64,000 nucleotides of DNA, from positions 1 through 64,000 of the forward strand of contig UQVC01000010.1 in assembly GCA_900544395.1 (NCBI GenBank). The letters are read 5' to 3'. Numbering within the stretch: position 1 is the stretch's first letter; each line of letters starts with the position of its first letter. The DNA comes from an uncultured Ruminococcus sp. (GTDB taxonomy: Bacteria > Bacillota > Clostridia > Lachnospirales > Lachnospiraceae). Positions 43,870 through 52,991 of the stretch are shown one piece after another. The notes beneath the pieces were generated by a model that searched no databases, was not told the origin of the DNA, and saw only the letters and a list, made by a program, of their open reading frames with translations. The translations under genes were made by a program, and so were the position numbers.

Positions 43870-44820
43870 TTAAAGTATTTCGCGCAATATACGCTCCACA
43901 TTCTGGTACTGCAGCTTATCCAGCTGCCTCTGCGTCATCCCAGCCCGATGAAACGCCTCCCAAATCTGCTCCATCTCCTCGATTCCACGGATCCAGTCCT
44001 GCCCGGCTTCAAATCCGTCAAAGTCTGTTCCCAAAGCAACGGCATCCTCTCCTGCCTTTCTCAGGATGTACATTCCATGTCTGACAATATCTGCAATTTC
44101 TGTCGGACGTTCTTTTTTCAGAAACTGCGGATAAAAGTTCAGTCCTGCCACTCCTCCTTTTTCTCCAAGTGCATGCAGCATTTCATCCGAAAGATTTCTT
44201 GGATGCGGACAAAGAGCCCGGGCATTCGAATGGGAGGCAACGATCGGCTTGCTGCTCTGCCGGATACAATCCCAAAATCCTCCGTCTGACAGATGGGAGA
44301 CATCGACGATCATCCCTTTTGCATTCATCTCTTCGACCACCTGTTTTCCAAAGGGCTTCAATCCTCTCTGCATAATTTCGGGCTGTCTGCTGTTTGGATA
44401 TCCAATACAGTTTTCATAATTCCAGGTCAGTGTGATCAGACGAACGCCTTTTTGATACAGCGCTTCCAGCCGTTCCAGGGATCCGTTTAAAATCCCTCCT
44501 TCCTCTGCAGTCAGCATGGCAAGAACGCCATATTCCCGCTTTGCCCACTCCAGATCCCGAATACTTTTTAACAATCTGAACTTCCTGATCTGCAACTGTT
44601 CTGCTTCCATGCGGGCGATCATTTGCTGTACTTTTTGATATCCTGCATCCCACTCTCCGTCCGGTATTTCTACAAAGCAGGCAAAAAACTCTGCCAGCAT
44701 ACTCGTCTGCCGCATCCGTTCCACATCGACACAAAGATAATTTTTCTCTACAGTTTCTCCTGGCTCTGTCACCAGCAATTCACTTAACGTATCACAATGC
44801 ATATCGATCCAATGTCTCAT
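43870..44820 (-). CDS. Membrane dipeptidase family protein (peptidase M19)
   Basis: A 316-residue amidohydrolase-superfamily dipeptidase. HxD (H8, D10 in DMHCDTLSE) and a Glu in LTAEEGG bind the two zinc ions, with further His residues in VDVSHLSD and ASHSNARALCPHPRN. Start at MRHWIDM with AAGGAG before it; upstream in-frame codons lack family similarity. There is no signal peptide or anchor, so it is expected in the cytoplasm, splitting dipeptides including D-amino-acid ones. It is divergent from a C26 amidohydrolase across 100 bases. Confidence 0.92.
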   Translation of the reverse strand: MRHWIDMHCDTLSELLVTEPGETVEKNYLCVDVERMRQTSMLAEFFACFVEIPDGEWDAGYQKVQQMIARMEAEQLQIRKFRLLKSIRDLEWAKREYGVLAMLTAEEGGILNGSLERLEALYQKGVRLITLTWNYENCIGYPNSRQPEIMQRGLKPFGKQVVEEMNAKGMIVDVSHLSDGGFWDCIRQSSKPIVASHSNARALCPHPRNLSDEMLHALGEKGGVAGLNFYPQFLKKERPTEIADIVRHGMYILRKAGEDAVALGTDFDGFEAGQDWIRGIEEMEQIWEAFHRAGMTQRQLDKLQYQNVERILREIL

Positions 44821-44920
44821 TTTCTTCTTCTCCTTTTTGCTCTTCCTATGTATAAGCTTCCATATTTTTACATATTCTAAAAACACCACCATTGACTATT
44901 ATATGACAGGAGGCCCGATT

Positions 44921-45655
44921 ATGAAATCTGAATCTGAAAAACCTTTGATCGGCATCGTGATCTGCGGATTTTCTGAAAACCGCCAGTTCGTATCCAATCC
45001 CTATATCCAGTCCATCCGGTACTCCGGCGGAATCCCCATCCTACTTCCGTTGATCCGTTCTGACAGTATGCTGAAACAATATTTAAAACTCTGTGATGGC
45101 TTTTTGTTCTGCGGCGGCAATGATATCACACCGCTTCTCTTCGGACAAGAACCCCGCCCCGGAATCGGCAGCACCAATATTACCCTGGACTTGTTTCAGA
45201 TCCGTCTTATGAAACAGGTGCTCTCTTCCCGCAAACCAGTCTTTTCTATCTGCCGTGGAATGCAGATTTTTAATACTGCCTGTCAGGGAACCATGTATCA
45301 GGATATCCGTTACCAGCCGGGAGAATGCCTGGATCATATGCAGCATACGGATTCCAGAAGTGACATCAGCCATCCCGTACGCATTGAAAAATCTTCCAGA
45401 CTGTCTGCCTATCTCGGGCGTTCGGTGTATGTCAACAGCTTTCATCACCAGGCAGTAGAAACTCCCGGATCGGATCTGACAATCAGTGCGTTGGCTCCGG
45501 ATCAGACTATCGAAGCTCTGGAGATTTCTTCTCATCCTTTTGCCATAGGCGTCCAGTGGCATCCAGAATGTATGTTTCAAACCAGCGAAAAGATGCGGCG
45601 GCTCTTTTGGGGATTTGTAACCGCTGCTCACAAAGGAAAAAAAGCGGAAACCTGA
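44921..45655 (+). CDS. Gamma-glutamyl-gamma-aminobutyrate hydrolase family protein (C26, PuuD-like)
   Basis: A 244-residue class I glutamine amidotransferase-like hydrolase. The nucleophile is C111 in FSICRGMQIFN, with catalytic His and Glu in GVQWHPECMF. FCGGNDITPLLFG is typical of the PuuD group, which frees GABA or other amines from gamma-glutamyl adducts. AGGAGG lies eight bases before the chosen ATG; earlier in-frame ATGs lack one. The exact substrate is unknown. Together with the divergent M19 peptidase it suggests small-peptide salvage. Confidence 0.9.
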   Translation: MKSESEKPLIGIVICGFSENRQFVSNPYIQSIRYSGGIPILLPLIRSDSMLKQYLKLCDGFLFCGGNDITPLLFGQEPRPGIGSTNITLDLFQIRLMKQVLSSRKPVFSICRGMQIFNTACQGTMYQDIRYQPGECLDHMQHTDSRSDISHPVRIEKSSRLSAYLGRSVYVNSFHHQAVETPGSDLTISALAPDQTIEALEISSHPFAIGVQWHPECMFQTSEKMRRLFWGFVTAAHKGKKAET

Positions 45656-45670
45656 GTATGGCTTCCGCTT
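45637..45670 (-). terminator. Terminator of the DUF3048 gene and polysaccharide run
   Basis: AAGCGGAA (45642-45649) pairs with TTCCGCTT (45663-45670); read leftwards seven T follow. It overlaps the stop codon of the convergent C26 gene. Confidence 0.85.
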
Positions 45671-45686
45671 CACTTCCTTGTATGAT

Positions 45687-46790
45687 TTATTGGAATGTCG
45701 TCTGATTTGCATAATTGACTGCGATATAAGTTTTTCCACGGTTCACTTTGATTTCATTTCCGGTTTCATCATAGAGGAAAATCCTGGATCTTTCATTATT
45801 GGGATCTTTTGCCCATTGCACTTTTTCTACCGCTCCATTTGAAATATAATATCCGATGCTTTCCGGACCACCATCCCAATCCAAATTTTTGTGTCCTACT
45901 TCATCGCGGACAGAAATCTCTGTTTCAAGGATCAGCACATTCTTAAATGTCAATTGCTGATTTGTGTTTCCATCTATATGGGGTGTTCCATTCATACTTT
46001 TTTTATATGTTGCTGTTGTTTCGTCATACTCAAATGATGAATGAGATGCCCCAAAATTGATCTCCACATTGGTGCACCTCTCTCCAGACGGTTTGATCTG
46101 TTCACTGAGTCCGCCAAACTGAAATGCCGTGCGTCTCATATCCTCCGCAAGCTCCATCCTGCGCCCTTCAGCCTGTGCCACCTCACCAAATCTTGTTCCA
46201 TCAAAGTATCCTGTATGTTCCAGAGAATACCCGGCTGCCAGTCTGTTTTCATCGCGGCCAAAAAGACCTCCTGCATTATAAATTCCATCATACTGGTCCA
46301 GCTGAAGCGCCTCCAGATAATCCGCAATACCATCATCAATGCCCCAGTTTACATAAAATGCATCGTACCCCTGAGAAAACGCCGGAAAGTAATAGCGGCA
46401 GCTTCGAATCGGACAAATCTTTGGAACTTTCGTATAGTCTGCATAGAGAGCCATCAATCTTGTAATATCTCCTTCCACCGGAATCTCATATAGAATGTCC
46501 GCCTGTGCAATTCCATATTGCGGACGTGCCGCTTCATGATTGTTCACCATCACTGCAACCGGACGTTTTCCAATGGCTGTCTCGGACAGGTCTGCAAGAC
46601 CGGTCAGCAGATTTTGATTCGCCGGAATCGTTTCCTCTTTGCTCTCTGCCTCTTTTTCATCCTTTTGCTTGGTTTTCTGTTCCGTTTGAGGCTCTTTTGG
46701 TTTCTCTTCCTGCTTTTTACAGCCAGTCATATTCAAAAGCATCGTGCATGCCATCAAAACCACAGCCGCTTTTTTCCACTGTTTCCACAT
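45687..46790 (-). CDS. DUF3048 lipoprotein (YerB-like)
   Basis: A 367-residue lipoprotein with signal peptide and lipobox NMTGC near residue 24, a Glu/Lys/Gln-rich linker to about residue 55, and then the DUF3048 fold: GKRPVAVMVNNHEAARPQYGIAQADILYE, DITRLMALY, and a C-terminal part with NRGKTYIAVNY. The family (Bacillus YerB) is extracytoplasmic and of unknown function, perhaps in envelope or nucleotide-linked processes. It follows the last glycosyltransferase by 21 bases and may be transcribed with the polysaccharide operon. Confidence 0.92.
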   Translation of the reverse strand: MWKQWKKAAVVLMACTMLLNMTGCKKQEEKPKEPQTEQKTKQKDEKEAESKEETIPANQNLLTGLADLSETAIGKRPVAVMVNNHEAARPQYGIAQADILYEIPVEGDITRLMALYADYTKVPKICPIRSCRYYFPAFSQGYDAFYVNWGIDDGIADYLEALQLDQYDGIYNAGGLFGRDENRLAAGYSLEHTGYFDGTRFGEVAQAEGRRMELAEDMRRTAFQFGGLSEQIKPSGERCTNVEINFGASHSSFEYDETTATYKKSMNGTPHIDGNTNQQLTFKNVLILETEISVRDEVGHKNLDWDGGPESIGYYISNGAVEKVQWAKDPNNERSRIFLYDETGNEIKVNRGKTYIAVNYANQTTFQ

Positions 46791-46811
46791 TTTATCCCTT
46801 CTTTCTTCCTG

Positions 46812-47765
46812 TTAAAAAGCTCCCGGCTCCACTGTTTTCCCCATATTCTCATGTACCCCGTCACGGTATGCCCGCAAGATTACTTTGATATTGGAATACT
46901 TTCTGCGGACCAGCGCCCGCAGGATCAGTTCTGCTGCCATGTAAATCGGACACAGGTGTTTTGCTCTCCAGCTTTCTCCGTATAAATGAATAAAATGAAT
47001 GGAATTTCTGTAGCTGTAGTAATCTTTCCAGGTCATGCACTGCTTCTTATCCCTCACCGGAATGATTGCTTTGTGAAGCATTGCAGACGGGATATAGCGT
47101 ATTTGGGTATAGTTCAAAGCTCTTCTTGCATAATCGGAATCATCATATAAAATGATATAATTTTTGTCTGGAACTCCTGTTTTTTCCACAATCTCCCTTG
47201 TAAACAAAGGTCCTTCAAAGGGCATATCTACCACTTCTACATAGTCCTGTGTCAAATTTCCGCCCCGGATCACATTTTTTCTCTTTTCTGCATATCGGAA
47301 TGCACTTTTTAAATTGATTCCAACTACCACTTCATCCTCATATCGGCCGTCACTTCTTGATGGGATACAGACCCCTGCATCTTTTCCAATGTATTTCAGC
47401 AAATTGGTCAGACAGTCCGGTTCCGGATATACATCGTCATCCATCACCCACAGATAGTCCCAGGAAAGCGACATCGAAAGTTCAAACAATTTTGCAAATC
47501 CACCTGCCCCTCCTGCATTTTCCGTATTTCGGAAATAATATGTTTTCATGGATTTCCATGTATTTTCATGAAGAACTCCTATGTCATCCTTTTCTGTAAA
47601 TCCAATTTCCATCAATGTCTGATTGGTTCCATCTGTACTTTTATTATCCAGCAACAGAATTCCTGATATCTTTTTCTCTGACTGCTGCAATGCTTCCAGC
47701 AAATTCAAAAGATATTCTTTTCTGTTATATGTAACAATTGCAACATAAACTTTCTGTTCTTTCAT
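46812..47765 (-). CDS. GT2 glycosyltransferase, GlfT-like
   Basis: A 317-residue family 2 glycosyltransferase. VYVAIVTYNRKEYLLNLLEAL starts the nucleotide-sugar fold, LLLDNKSTDGT follows, and WVMDDDVYPEPD holds the metal-binding DDD. This wording is close to galactofuranosyl- and rhamnosyltransferases of the GlfT group. No membrane segments. Its start overlaps the GT32 gene by four bases. The sugar added cannot be stated. Confidence 0.9.
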   Translation of the reverse strand: MKEQKVYVAIVTYNRKEYLLNLLEALQQSEKKISGILLLDNKSTDGTNQTLMEIGFTEKDDIGVLHENTWKSMKTYYFRNTENAGGAGGFAKLFELSMSLSWDYLWVMDDDVYPEPDCLTNLLKYIGKDAGVCIPSRSDGRYEDEVVVGINLKSAFRYAEKRKNVIRGGNLTQDYVEVVDMPFEGPLFTREIVEKTGVPDKNYIILYDDSDYARRALNYTQIRYIPSAMLHKAIIPVRDKKQCMTWKDYYSYRNSIHFIHLYGESWRAKHLCPIYMAAELILRALVRRKYSNIKVILRAYRDGVHENMGKTVEPGAF

Positions 47766-48547
47766 TTTGATTCTCCATCTGCCTTTTTTACGATCTTTCG
47801 TTTCAAATGCAACAACTTCCGGTAATTTTCTACCCCGATTGTCTTTTTCAATACATTCTGTACTTTTCTTTTCAGGGATGGCTGCAGCCAGGATCCTGCA
47901 TAATGATGTACTGCTATTGTCTTATCTGTAATTACCTTTTCATGCACATCCAGATCCACAGCGCAAAAATATTCGGTAGGATAAACGGCAATGCCGTCAA
48001 TTTCCTGATATTCACCATTTGTCAGAAATCCTCGTCTGCCCATCACTTCGCTTGTATATGCATTGACAGTCTTATAACACGGTCTGCCGTCTACAAGAAA
48101 CGAGGATTTCTGATATTCTTCCAAAATCTCCGAAATCAGATTCAGTCCTTTGATCGATCCCATCACCAGACCCGGACTGATCAATTTTGTACTTTCAAAT
48201 CCGGTAAACGCACGTTTCGCCAGGATTTCTTCCGGAATTGGCTTGAGCAATTCCACATCGGTATCAAAATAAATTCCACCAAACTGATACAATACATCAA
48301 ATCTCACATAATCTGATACAAATGCCCACTTTTGATTTTCATAGGCTTCCTTTACAAAGTTTACTTGTGTCACATCATAATTGTCTTCGTTCCATTCCCG
48401 TATTTCATAGCCTGGAAGATATTTCTTCCAGGATTCTATACAGTTTAATACCAATTCTGATTTGGGATTTCTCCCAAACCAGCAATAATGAATAATATGC
48501 GGTATTTTTTCCATGTTTTGATGGTATAACGCTGTTTCGTTATACAC
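47762..48547 (-). CDS. GT32-type capsular polysaccharide glycosyltransferase
   Basis: A 261-residue protein with IPHIIHYCWFGRNPKSEL near the N-terminus, WAFVSDYVRFDVLYQFGGIYFDTDVELLKP with the DxD motif, and a C-terminal VHHYAGSWL. This is the Gly_transf_sug (GT32) pattern, found in many capsule clusters. A GTG start directly touches GGGAGGA; the ATG at residue 12 (MEKIPH) matches relatives better but has no ribosome binding site, so the true start is uncertain. Confidence 0.9.
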   Translation of the reverse strand: MYNETALYHQNMEKIPHIIHYCWFGRNPKSELVLNCIESWKKYLPGYEIREWNEDNYDVTQVNFVKEAYENQKWAFVSDYVRFDVLYQFGGIYFDTDVELLKPIPEEILAKRAFTGFESTKLISPGLVMGSIKGLNLISEILEEYQKSSFLVDGRPCYKTVNAYTSEVMGRRGFLTNGEYQEIDGIAVYPTEYFCAVDLDVHEKVITDKTIAVHHYAGSWLQPSLKRKVQNVLKKTIGVENYRKLLHLKRKIVKKADGESK

Positions 48548-48559
48548 TCCTCCCGTGTT

Positions 48560-49777
48560 TTATTGTGCACTGTTTAATTCTTCTGCCATCTTCAGGGCAA
48601 GTTCTACAACCAGATCGGAATTGTAATGCTGATGTTCTCCCCATCTTCCAAGACCATACACGCGGCGTGTTTTTGCCCACTCCAGCAACTCCTTCATGAT
48701 CTCTGGCTTCCCGATGGTATTGAGCGGATACGCGTACTGGTTCATATATTGAAAGGTACTTTCTGTTGTTTCGTCCACTCTTGTACTGTTACATTCCGTC
48801 CAATATCCTTTGCTTCCATTACAGAAATTATGACGCACCAGAATTCTATGATAAGACAGTTCCGGATCCGGATAGTAGATCCACTGTGCTTCTGTGTCCA
48901 GATTGTCCGGGAAATACGCCGTCTGAACAGAGCTGTATTTCAGACGTCCGATTTTTTCCTTCAACTCCTGCGGCATTCCTGTGATCTTTGCAAATTCCAT
49001 CCAGGGAATCGTAGAAATGATCACATCTGCAGAATACGTTTCCCCCTCTTTTGTTGTCACTGTATTGGTATCAAAATCAATCGTGTGAACCGATGCATCG
49101 TACTGAATCTGTCCTTTGATTTCTTCTGCCATTCTCAGCCATAATTCCCCATATCCATATTTTTTTGGATAAAAGAACTGAGCATGTCCCGGCTGCTCTC
49201 CATATGCTTTTTTCGTCAGACAACTCAAAAGAGTCTCTTCAAAGCTGACATTTGGCAATTTTTCCAGCCAGTATGTCCCCAGCTGGTTCAGATCCTCTCC
49301 GAACATTTTCTGGTTATACGGAATCATATAGTTCTCTGCGATCTTATCTCCCAGTTTCCAGTAGATCCAGGACACAAACTCCTGTGGCATTTCCTCTTTC
49401 AGGTTACAACCTGCCACTGCAATGGATTTTAAATACTCTACTTGATTTTCCAGTTTCATCTGCCAGATATTTGCTTCGATCGGATGGCTGATCACATCTC
49501 CGTTGACTGCAATCCTGCTGTCTCTGTCAAATTTGTCCCACTCCTCCTCCGGCATAAATTGAAACAGGAATTCGTTCACTTTTGGACGTCTCACATCCAG
49601 AAAATGTCCGCCTCCAATATCAAACGGAGAACCATCTACCTGGGTGGAACGACAAAGTCCTCCGGCCTCTTTTTCTTTTTCCAATACGAAAAATGAAGTT
49701 TCTCCCATCTGTTTCAGTCTGTTTGCGAGCGTCAAACCGGAAGGTCCTGCTCCAAGAATCAAATATTTCATCTTCAT
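48560..49777 (-). CDS. FAD-dependent oxidoreductase, UDP-galactopyranose mutase/protoporphyrinogen oxidase-like
   Basis: A 405-residue flavoprotein. YLILGAGPSGLTLANRL is the dinucleotide-binding loop, followed by EKEKEAGGLCRS and SPFDIGGGHFLDVR, both typical of the amine-oxidase/mutase group. Start at MKMKYL behind GAGAGG. It is similar in layout to Glf, which makes UDP-galactofuranose, and its neighbour is a GlfT-like transferase; the C-terminal part, however, does not show the arginine pattern I would expect for a classical Glf. It may act on a nucleotide sugar or a lipid-linked intermediate. Confidence 0.82.
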   Translation of the reverse strand: MKMKYLILGAGPSGLTLANRLKQMGETSFFVLEKEKEAGGLCRSTQVDGSPFDIGGGHFLDVRRPKVNEFLFQFMPEEEWDKFDRDSRIAVNGDVISHPIEANIWQMKLENQVEYLKSIAVAGCNLKEEMPQEFVSWIYWKLGDKIAENYMIPYNQKMFGEDLNQLGTYWLEKLPNVSFEETLLSCLTKKAYGEQPGHAQFFYPKKYGYGELWLRMAEEIKGQIQYDASVHTIDFDTNTVTTKEGETYSADVIISTIPWMEFAKITGMPQELKEKIGRLKYSSVQTAYFPDNLDTEAQWIYYPDPELSYHRILVRHNFCNGSKGYWTECNSTRVDETTESTFQYMNQYAYPLNTIGKPEIMKELLEWAKTRRVYGLGRWGEHQHYNSDLVVELALKMAEELNSAQ

Positions 49778-50874
49778 TTGTTCACACCTCTCCATAATTC
49801 CTGATATCGCTTTGCAAGTTGTTTACAATTCAGCCTTATATCAAAATTCCTGTCTCTCAACTGCTGCTTAATCTTCTCCTGATTTTTTATTCTGTCATTT
49901 TCCGCGGCTTCTTTCAAAACCGCATCTGCCCAGACTTGATCCGATGCTTCCAGTTTTAAAAATTGAACTTCATCAATAATCTTTGTCATGGAAGCGATTC
50001 TGTCACTCAAAATACACGGAAGTCCGGCTGCCTGTGCCTCAACCAGGCCCAAAGGCAATCCTTCAAACAAAGACGGAAAAACAAACACATCCATTGCCTG
50101 AAGCCATTGTTCTACCACATCGCTTAATCCCACAAATAATACATCCAGCTTGTCCTCTCGGGCCTTCTCCTCGATTTCCTGCTTCAGCGGTCCGTCCCCT
50201 ACAAACACCAGTTTTATCTTCTGATGCCTCTTTTGAAGCTCTTTTGCAATTTCCAGAATCTTTTTATGATTCTTTTCCTCACAGAACCTTCCAACATGAC
50301 CAATAACCAGTTTGTCCTCTAAGTCATATTCGTTTCTTAGCCTTTCTCTGACAACCGGATCATACTGAAATTTTTCCAGATCGATCCCATTTGAAATCAG
50401 AGAAAACGGCATTCCTTTGTACAGCCATTTTCCTGCCGCATCACTGCACGCATATCTGCAATTACACCACTTCAAAAAGAAGGGGCGCAGTATTTTGTCA
50501 CTTGTTGTATGTGTACATGCTGTATTATGTGCATGTGCAGCTCTTACTTTGATTCCTGCTAATTTTGCCGCCAGCATTTCTACTGCCATCGTTCCACTGC
50601 ATCCATGTACATGGATAATCTGATACCCTCCTTCTTTCAGGATTTTTCGCAGCTTCATCACATATTTCAGCGGATTTCGATTCCGGTAAGGCAATTGATA
50701 GTTTCTCCGGCCTTTTTGTTCCAAAAATGTTTTCAATTCCGGAACAGCTTCATTGATCGTCACCAGGTCCATCTGGATTTCGGGATCTTCCTGATATAAA
50801 AAATAATTTTTGATCACATTTGTGATTCCATCATATCCACACTTTGTCGTTTCGACCACCAGTACTTTTATCAT
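49774..50874 (-). CDS. GT4 glycosyltransferase
   Basis: A 366-residue GT-B enzyme. The N-terminal Rossmann fold begins MIKVLVVETTKCGYDGITNVI; the donor domain has GHVGRFCEEKNHKKILE and FPSLFEGLPLGLVEAQAAGLPC, the EX7E-type signature of family 4. HAHNTACTH-type residues near 135 resemble the acceptor site of capsule transferases such as EpsF. The ATG overlaps the stop of the downstream flavoprotein start by four bases. Membrane-associated at most through basic surface residues. Confidence 0.92.
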   Translation of the reverse strand: MIKVLVVETTKCGYDGITNVIKNYFLYQEDPEIQMDLVTINEAVPELKTFLEQKGRRNYQLPYRNRNPLKYVMKLRKILKEGGYQIIHVHGCSGTMAVEMLAAKLAGIKVRAAHAHNTACTHTTSDKILRPFFLKWCNCRYACSDAAGKWLYKGMPFSLISNGIDLEKFQYDPVVRERLRNEYDLEDKLVIGHVGRFCEEKNHKKILEIAKELQKRHQKIKLVFVGDGPLKQEIEEKAREDKLDVLFVGLSDVVEQWLQAMDVFVFPSLFEGLPLGLVEAQAAGLPCILSDRIASMTKIIDEVQFLKLEASDQVWADAVLKEAAENDRIKNQEKIKQQLRDRNFDIRLNCKQLAKRYQELWRGVNK

Positions 50875-50906
50875 ATCTGCCAAATTCCTTTCCCAGGTAC
50901 GACTTT

Positions 50907-51716
50907 TTAAAGACGACCTGCTTTTTTCTCCTGTCTGCGGAACTTTCTGTAATAAGAGAAAATCCGCAGATCTTCCACATATCGCTTTGCCAAACGCTTT
51001 GGATTTGTCATACAGCGATGCAGCCATTCCAACCCGTGATCACACATCCATTTCGGCGCACGTTTTACACTTCCTCCGATAAAATCCAATGCCGCTCCCA
51101 TAGAATAGGACACAGGAATCTGATACTTTTGCATATTTTCATAAATGAAAATATCCTGCTTCGGGGAACCCATTCCCACAAAAAGCTGATCTGCCTGAGA
51201 TTCTTTTAACATTGAGATGATTTTTTCCATCTCCTTTGGATCTTTTTCAAATCCCATCGGTGGGGAATAGGTGCCTGCACACTGAAATCCCGGATATCTT
51301 TGTTCCAGATTTTTGGCTGCATTTGCGGCTACTCCCGGACCTGCTCCCAGCAAAAATATCCGGTATCCTTTTTTCGCAGCCCGTTCACACAATAATTCCA
51401 TTAGATCCGGACCTGAAATTTTTTCAACGATTGGACGTTTTAACCATTTTGCCATCCAAATGATCGGTTTTCCATCTGTAAATACGATTTCCGCATCCTC
51501 AAATATTTTTTTAGAAACGGGATTTTCGATCACCCGCAGCGCCTGATCCACATTCACTCCGACGATCTGACAGATTTTTCTCTGTGCAATACACTGGTCT
51601 ACATGATCCAAAATCTCCTCCGCCGTCAGGTTGTTTAAACGGATTCCCAGAAAATCAATCACCTTCTTATTATCAATCTTTTTTAACTCTACAAAATGTT
51701 TCTCACTTTTTCCCAT
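50907..51716 (-). CDS. WecG/TagA/CpsF family glycosyltransferase (GT26)
   Basis: A 269-residue enzyme with a 20-residue charged N-terminus, VDFLGIRLNNLTAEEIL, the GVNVDQALRV and FTDGKPIIW region with the catalytic Asp, FLLGAGPGVAANAAKNL, and VGMGSPKQDIFIYENM. GT26 enzymes add the second sugar, often ManNAc or ManNAcA, to an undecaprenyl-linked first sugar. The C-terminus (ending RRQEKKAGRL) is very basic and probably holds it at the membrane. Confidence 0.93.
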   Translation of the reverse strand: MGKSEKHFVELKKIDNKKVIDFLGIRLNNLTAEEILDHVDQCIAQRKICQIVGVNVDQALRVIENPVSKKIFEDAEIVFTDGKPIIWMAKWLKRPIVEKISGPDLMELLCERAAKKGYRIFLLGAGPGVAANAAKNLEQRYPGFQCAGTYSPPMGFEKDPKEMEKIISMLKESQADQLFVGMGSPKQDIFIYENMQKYQIPVSYSMGAALDFIGGSVKRAPKWMCDHGLEWLHRCMTNPKRLAKRYVEDLRIFSYYRKFRRQEKKAGRL

Positions 51717-51734
51717 TTTCTTCTCCCTTATGTA

Positions 51735-52991
51735 CTATTTTCCCTCTGGTGTCAATACATTTTGTTCTGACGTTTTGCGGCTTTCTTCTTTTGACAGATA
51801 CATCACCTCTCCAGGTTCCAACGACAGCGCAGGAGCGCCAAGAGAGCGGATCTGCCACCCCTCGTTTTGCTGACAAAGCGTATATCCTGTGAGATAATTT
51901 TTCCCATTATATGAATACAAGCCGGCATATTCTCTGATGTGCTCCGGATTTTCTAAAGATGCAATCGGAATCACTTTGATCAGATCCAGATAGACCATAT
52001 TTCCAGGATTTAATTTTTCTCTTAACTGATTCAGCTGCTCTTCACTTTTATCTTGAAAATGAACATCTCTTACCCCTAAAAAACCATACAGCATTTTTTT
52101 CAGATCTTTCGCATTCTCACCCTGTTTTTTCAAGATTTCCACTGACGTATCCTCGCTTTTTTTCACGGTTTCCATTGCCAGTGCTTTCGTAAGATTTCCT
52201 TTCTGAATGGCATAGATAAACTGTTCGATTGCTCTTTCCGGCGTCTTTTCTGTTACCGGCATGGTCTGAAAATAATTTGCTCCTGCCAGCTTATCTGGCA
52301 ATTTATACACTTTTTGGGGCTCTTGTGCTCCTTCTGCCGGTTTTACTGCCTGTTTCTTGTTTTCATATAAAAGTCCTGGCTTTAACGAATGTATCTTCCA
52401 GTTTTCATCATACCTTACTGCCGTAAATTCCAATAAAAATGGAGTATTCCCGGACATTACCAGGATTTCCAGTTCCTCTGCTTCCTGTGCTGCCAGACAT
52501 TCTGCAAGTTGTTCCTCTTGTTCTCCCTGGGATTTCTCTGTGATATCCACTACTTCTAACGTTTCAACCTCTGGAAGCTCCTCACAGATCTGTTCAAACT
52601 GTCGGATATATTCTGCTGTCATTTCTGCCGATGTCAGTGGAAAATAGTAGGCATAATCCGATGTTAAAGCCGGCAAATCTGTCAACGTTGCTTGTGGAAC
52701 AGCTCTGGCTGTTTTTACAAAAGCCATCTGCAGTGCTGTTTCGTCAATTGCAAACCCACGCAGCGCCATATCAATATTGTTTTTTTTCAATGCGCTTAAC
52801 ACATATAACGCTGCATCCTGCGCATCAGAAAAAGAATCTATTTTACTTTCTTTTTTCAAACTCTGTGTCTCATTTAAAATCTGCCCTTCTTCTTTTTCTG
52901 CCTGTCTCCGCAGTCCTAAAATCAACACCCCCAAAATTAAAATTCCGGCAATGTTTAAAAGAAAAGGCCATTTTTTCCAAATTTTTCTCAT
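51735..52991 (-). CDS. Unknown membrane-anchored protein with two similar domains in the polysaccharide operon
   Basis: A 418-residue protein; start at MRKIWKKW behind AGAGGA. One membrane helix (about 8-26), the rest outside the cell. Two units look alike: the first begins DAALYVLSALKKNNIDMAL and ends YDENWKIHSLKPG; the second begins RAIEQFIYAIQKGNLTKAL and ends QNEGWQIRSLGAP. Helix-then-strand order and the WxIxSL ending recall NTF2-like/DUF4878-type domains, which is inference. It overlaps the polymerase-like gene before it by four bases. A role in assembly, anchoring or length control of the polysaccharide is possible. Confidence 0.85.
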   Translation of the reverse strand: MRKIWKKWPFLLNIAGILILGVLILGLRRQAEKEEGQILNETQSLKKESKIDSFSDAQDAALYVLSALKKNNIDMALRGFAIDETALQMAFVKTARAVPQATLTDLPALTSDYAYYFPLTSAEMTAEYIRQFEQICEELPEVETLEVVDITEKSQGEQEEQLAECLAAQEAEELEILVMSGNTPFLLEFTAVRYDENWKIHSLKPGLLYENKKQAVKPAEGAQEPQKVYKLPDKLAGANYFQTMPVTEKTPERAIEQFIYAIQKGNLTKALAMETVKKSEDTSVEILKKQGENAKDLKKMLYGFLGVRDVHFQDKSEEQLNQLREKLNPGNMVYLDLIKVIPIASLENPEHIREYAGLYSYNGKNYLTGYTLCQQNEGWQIRSLGAPALSLEPGEVMYLSKEESRKTSEQNVLTPEGK

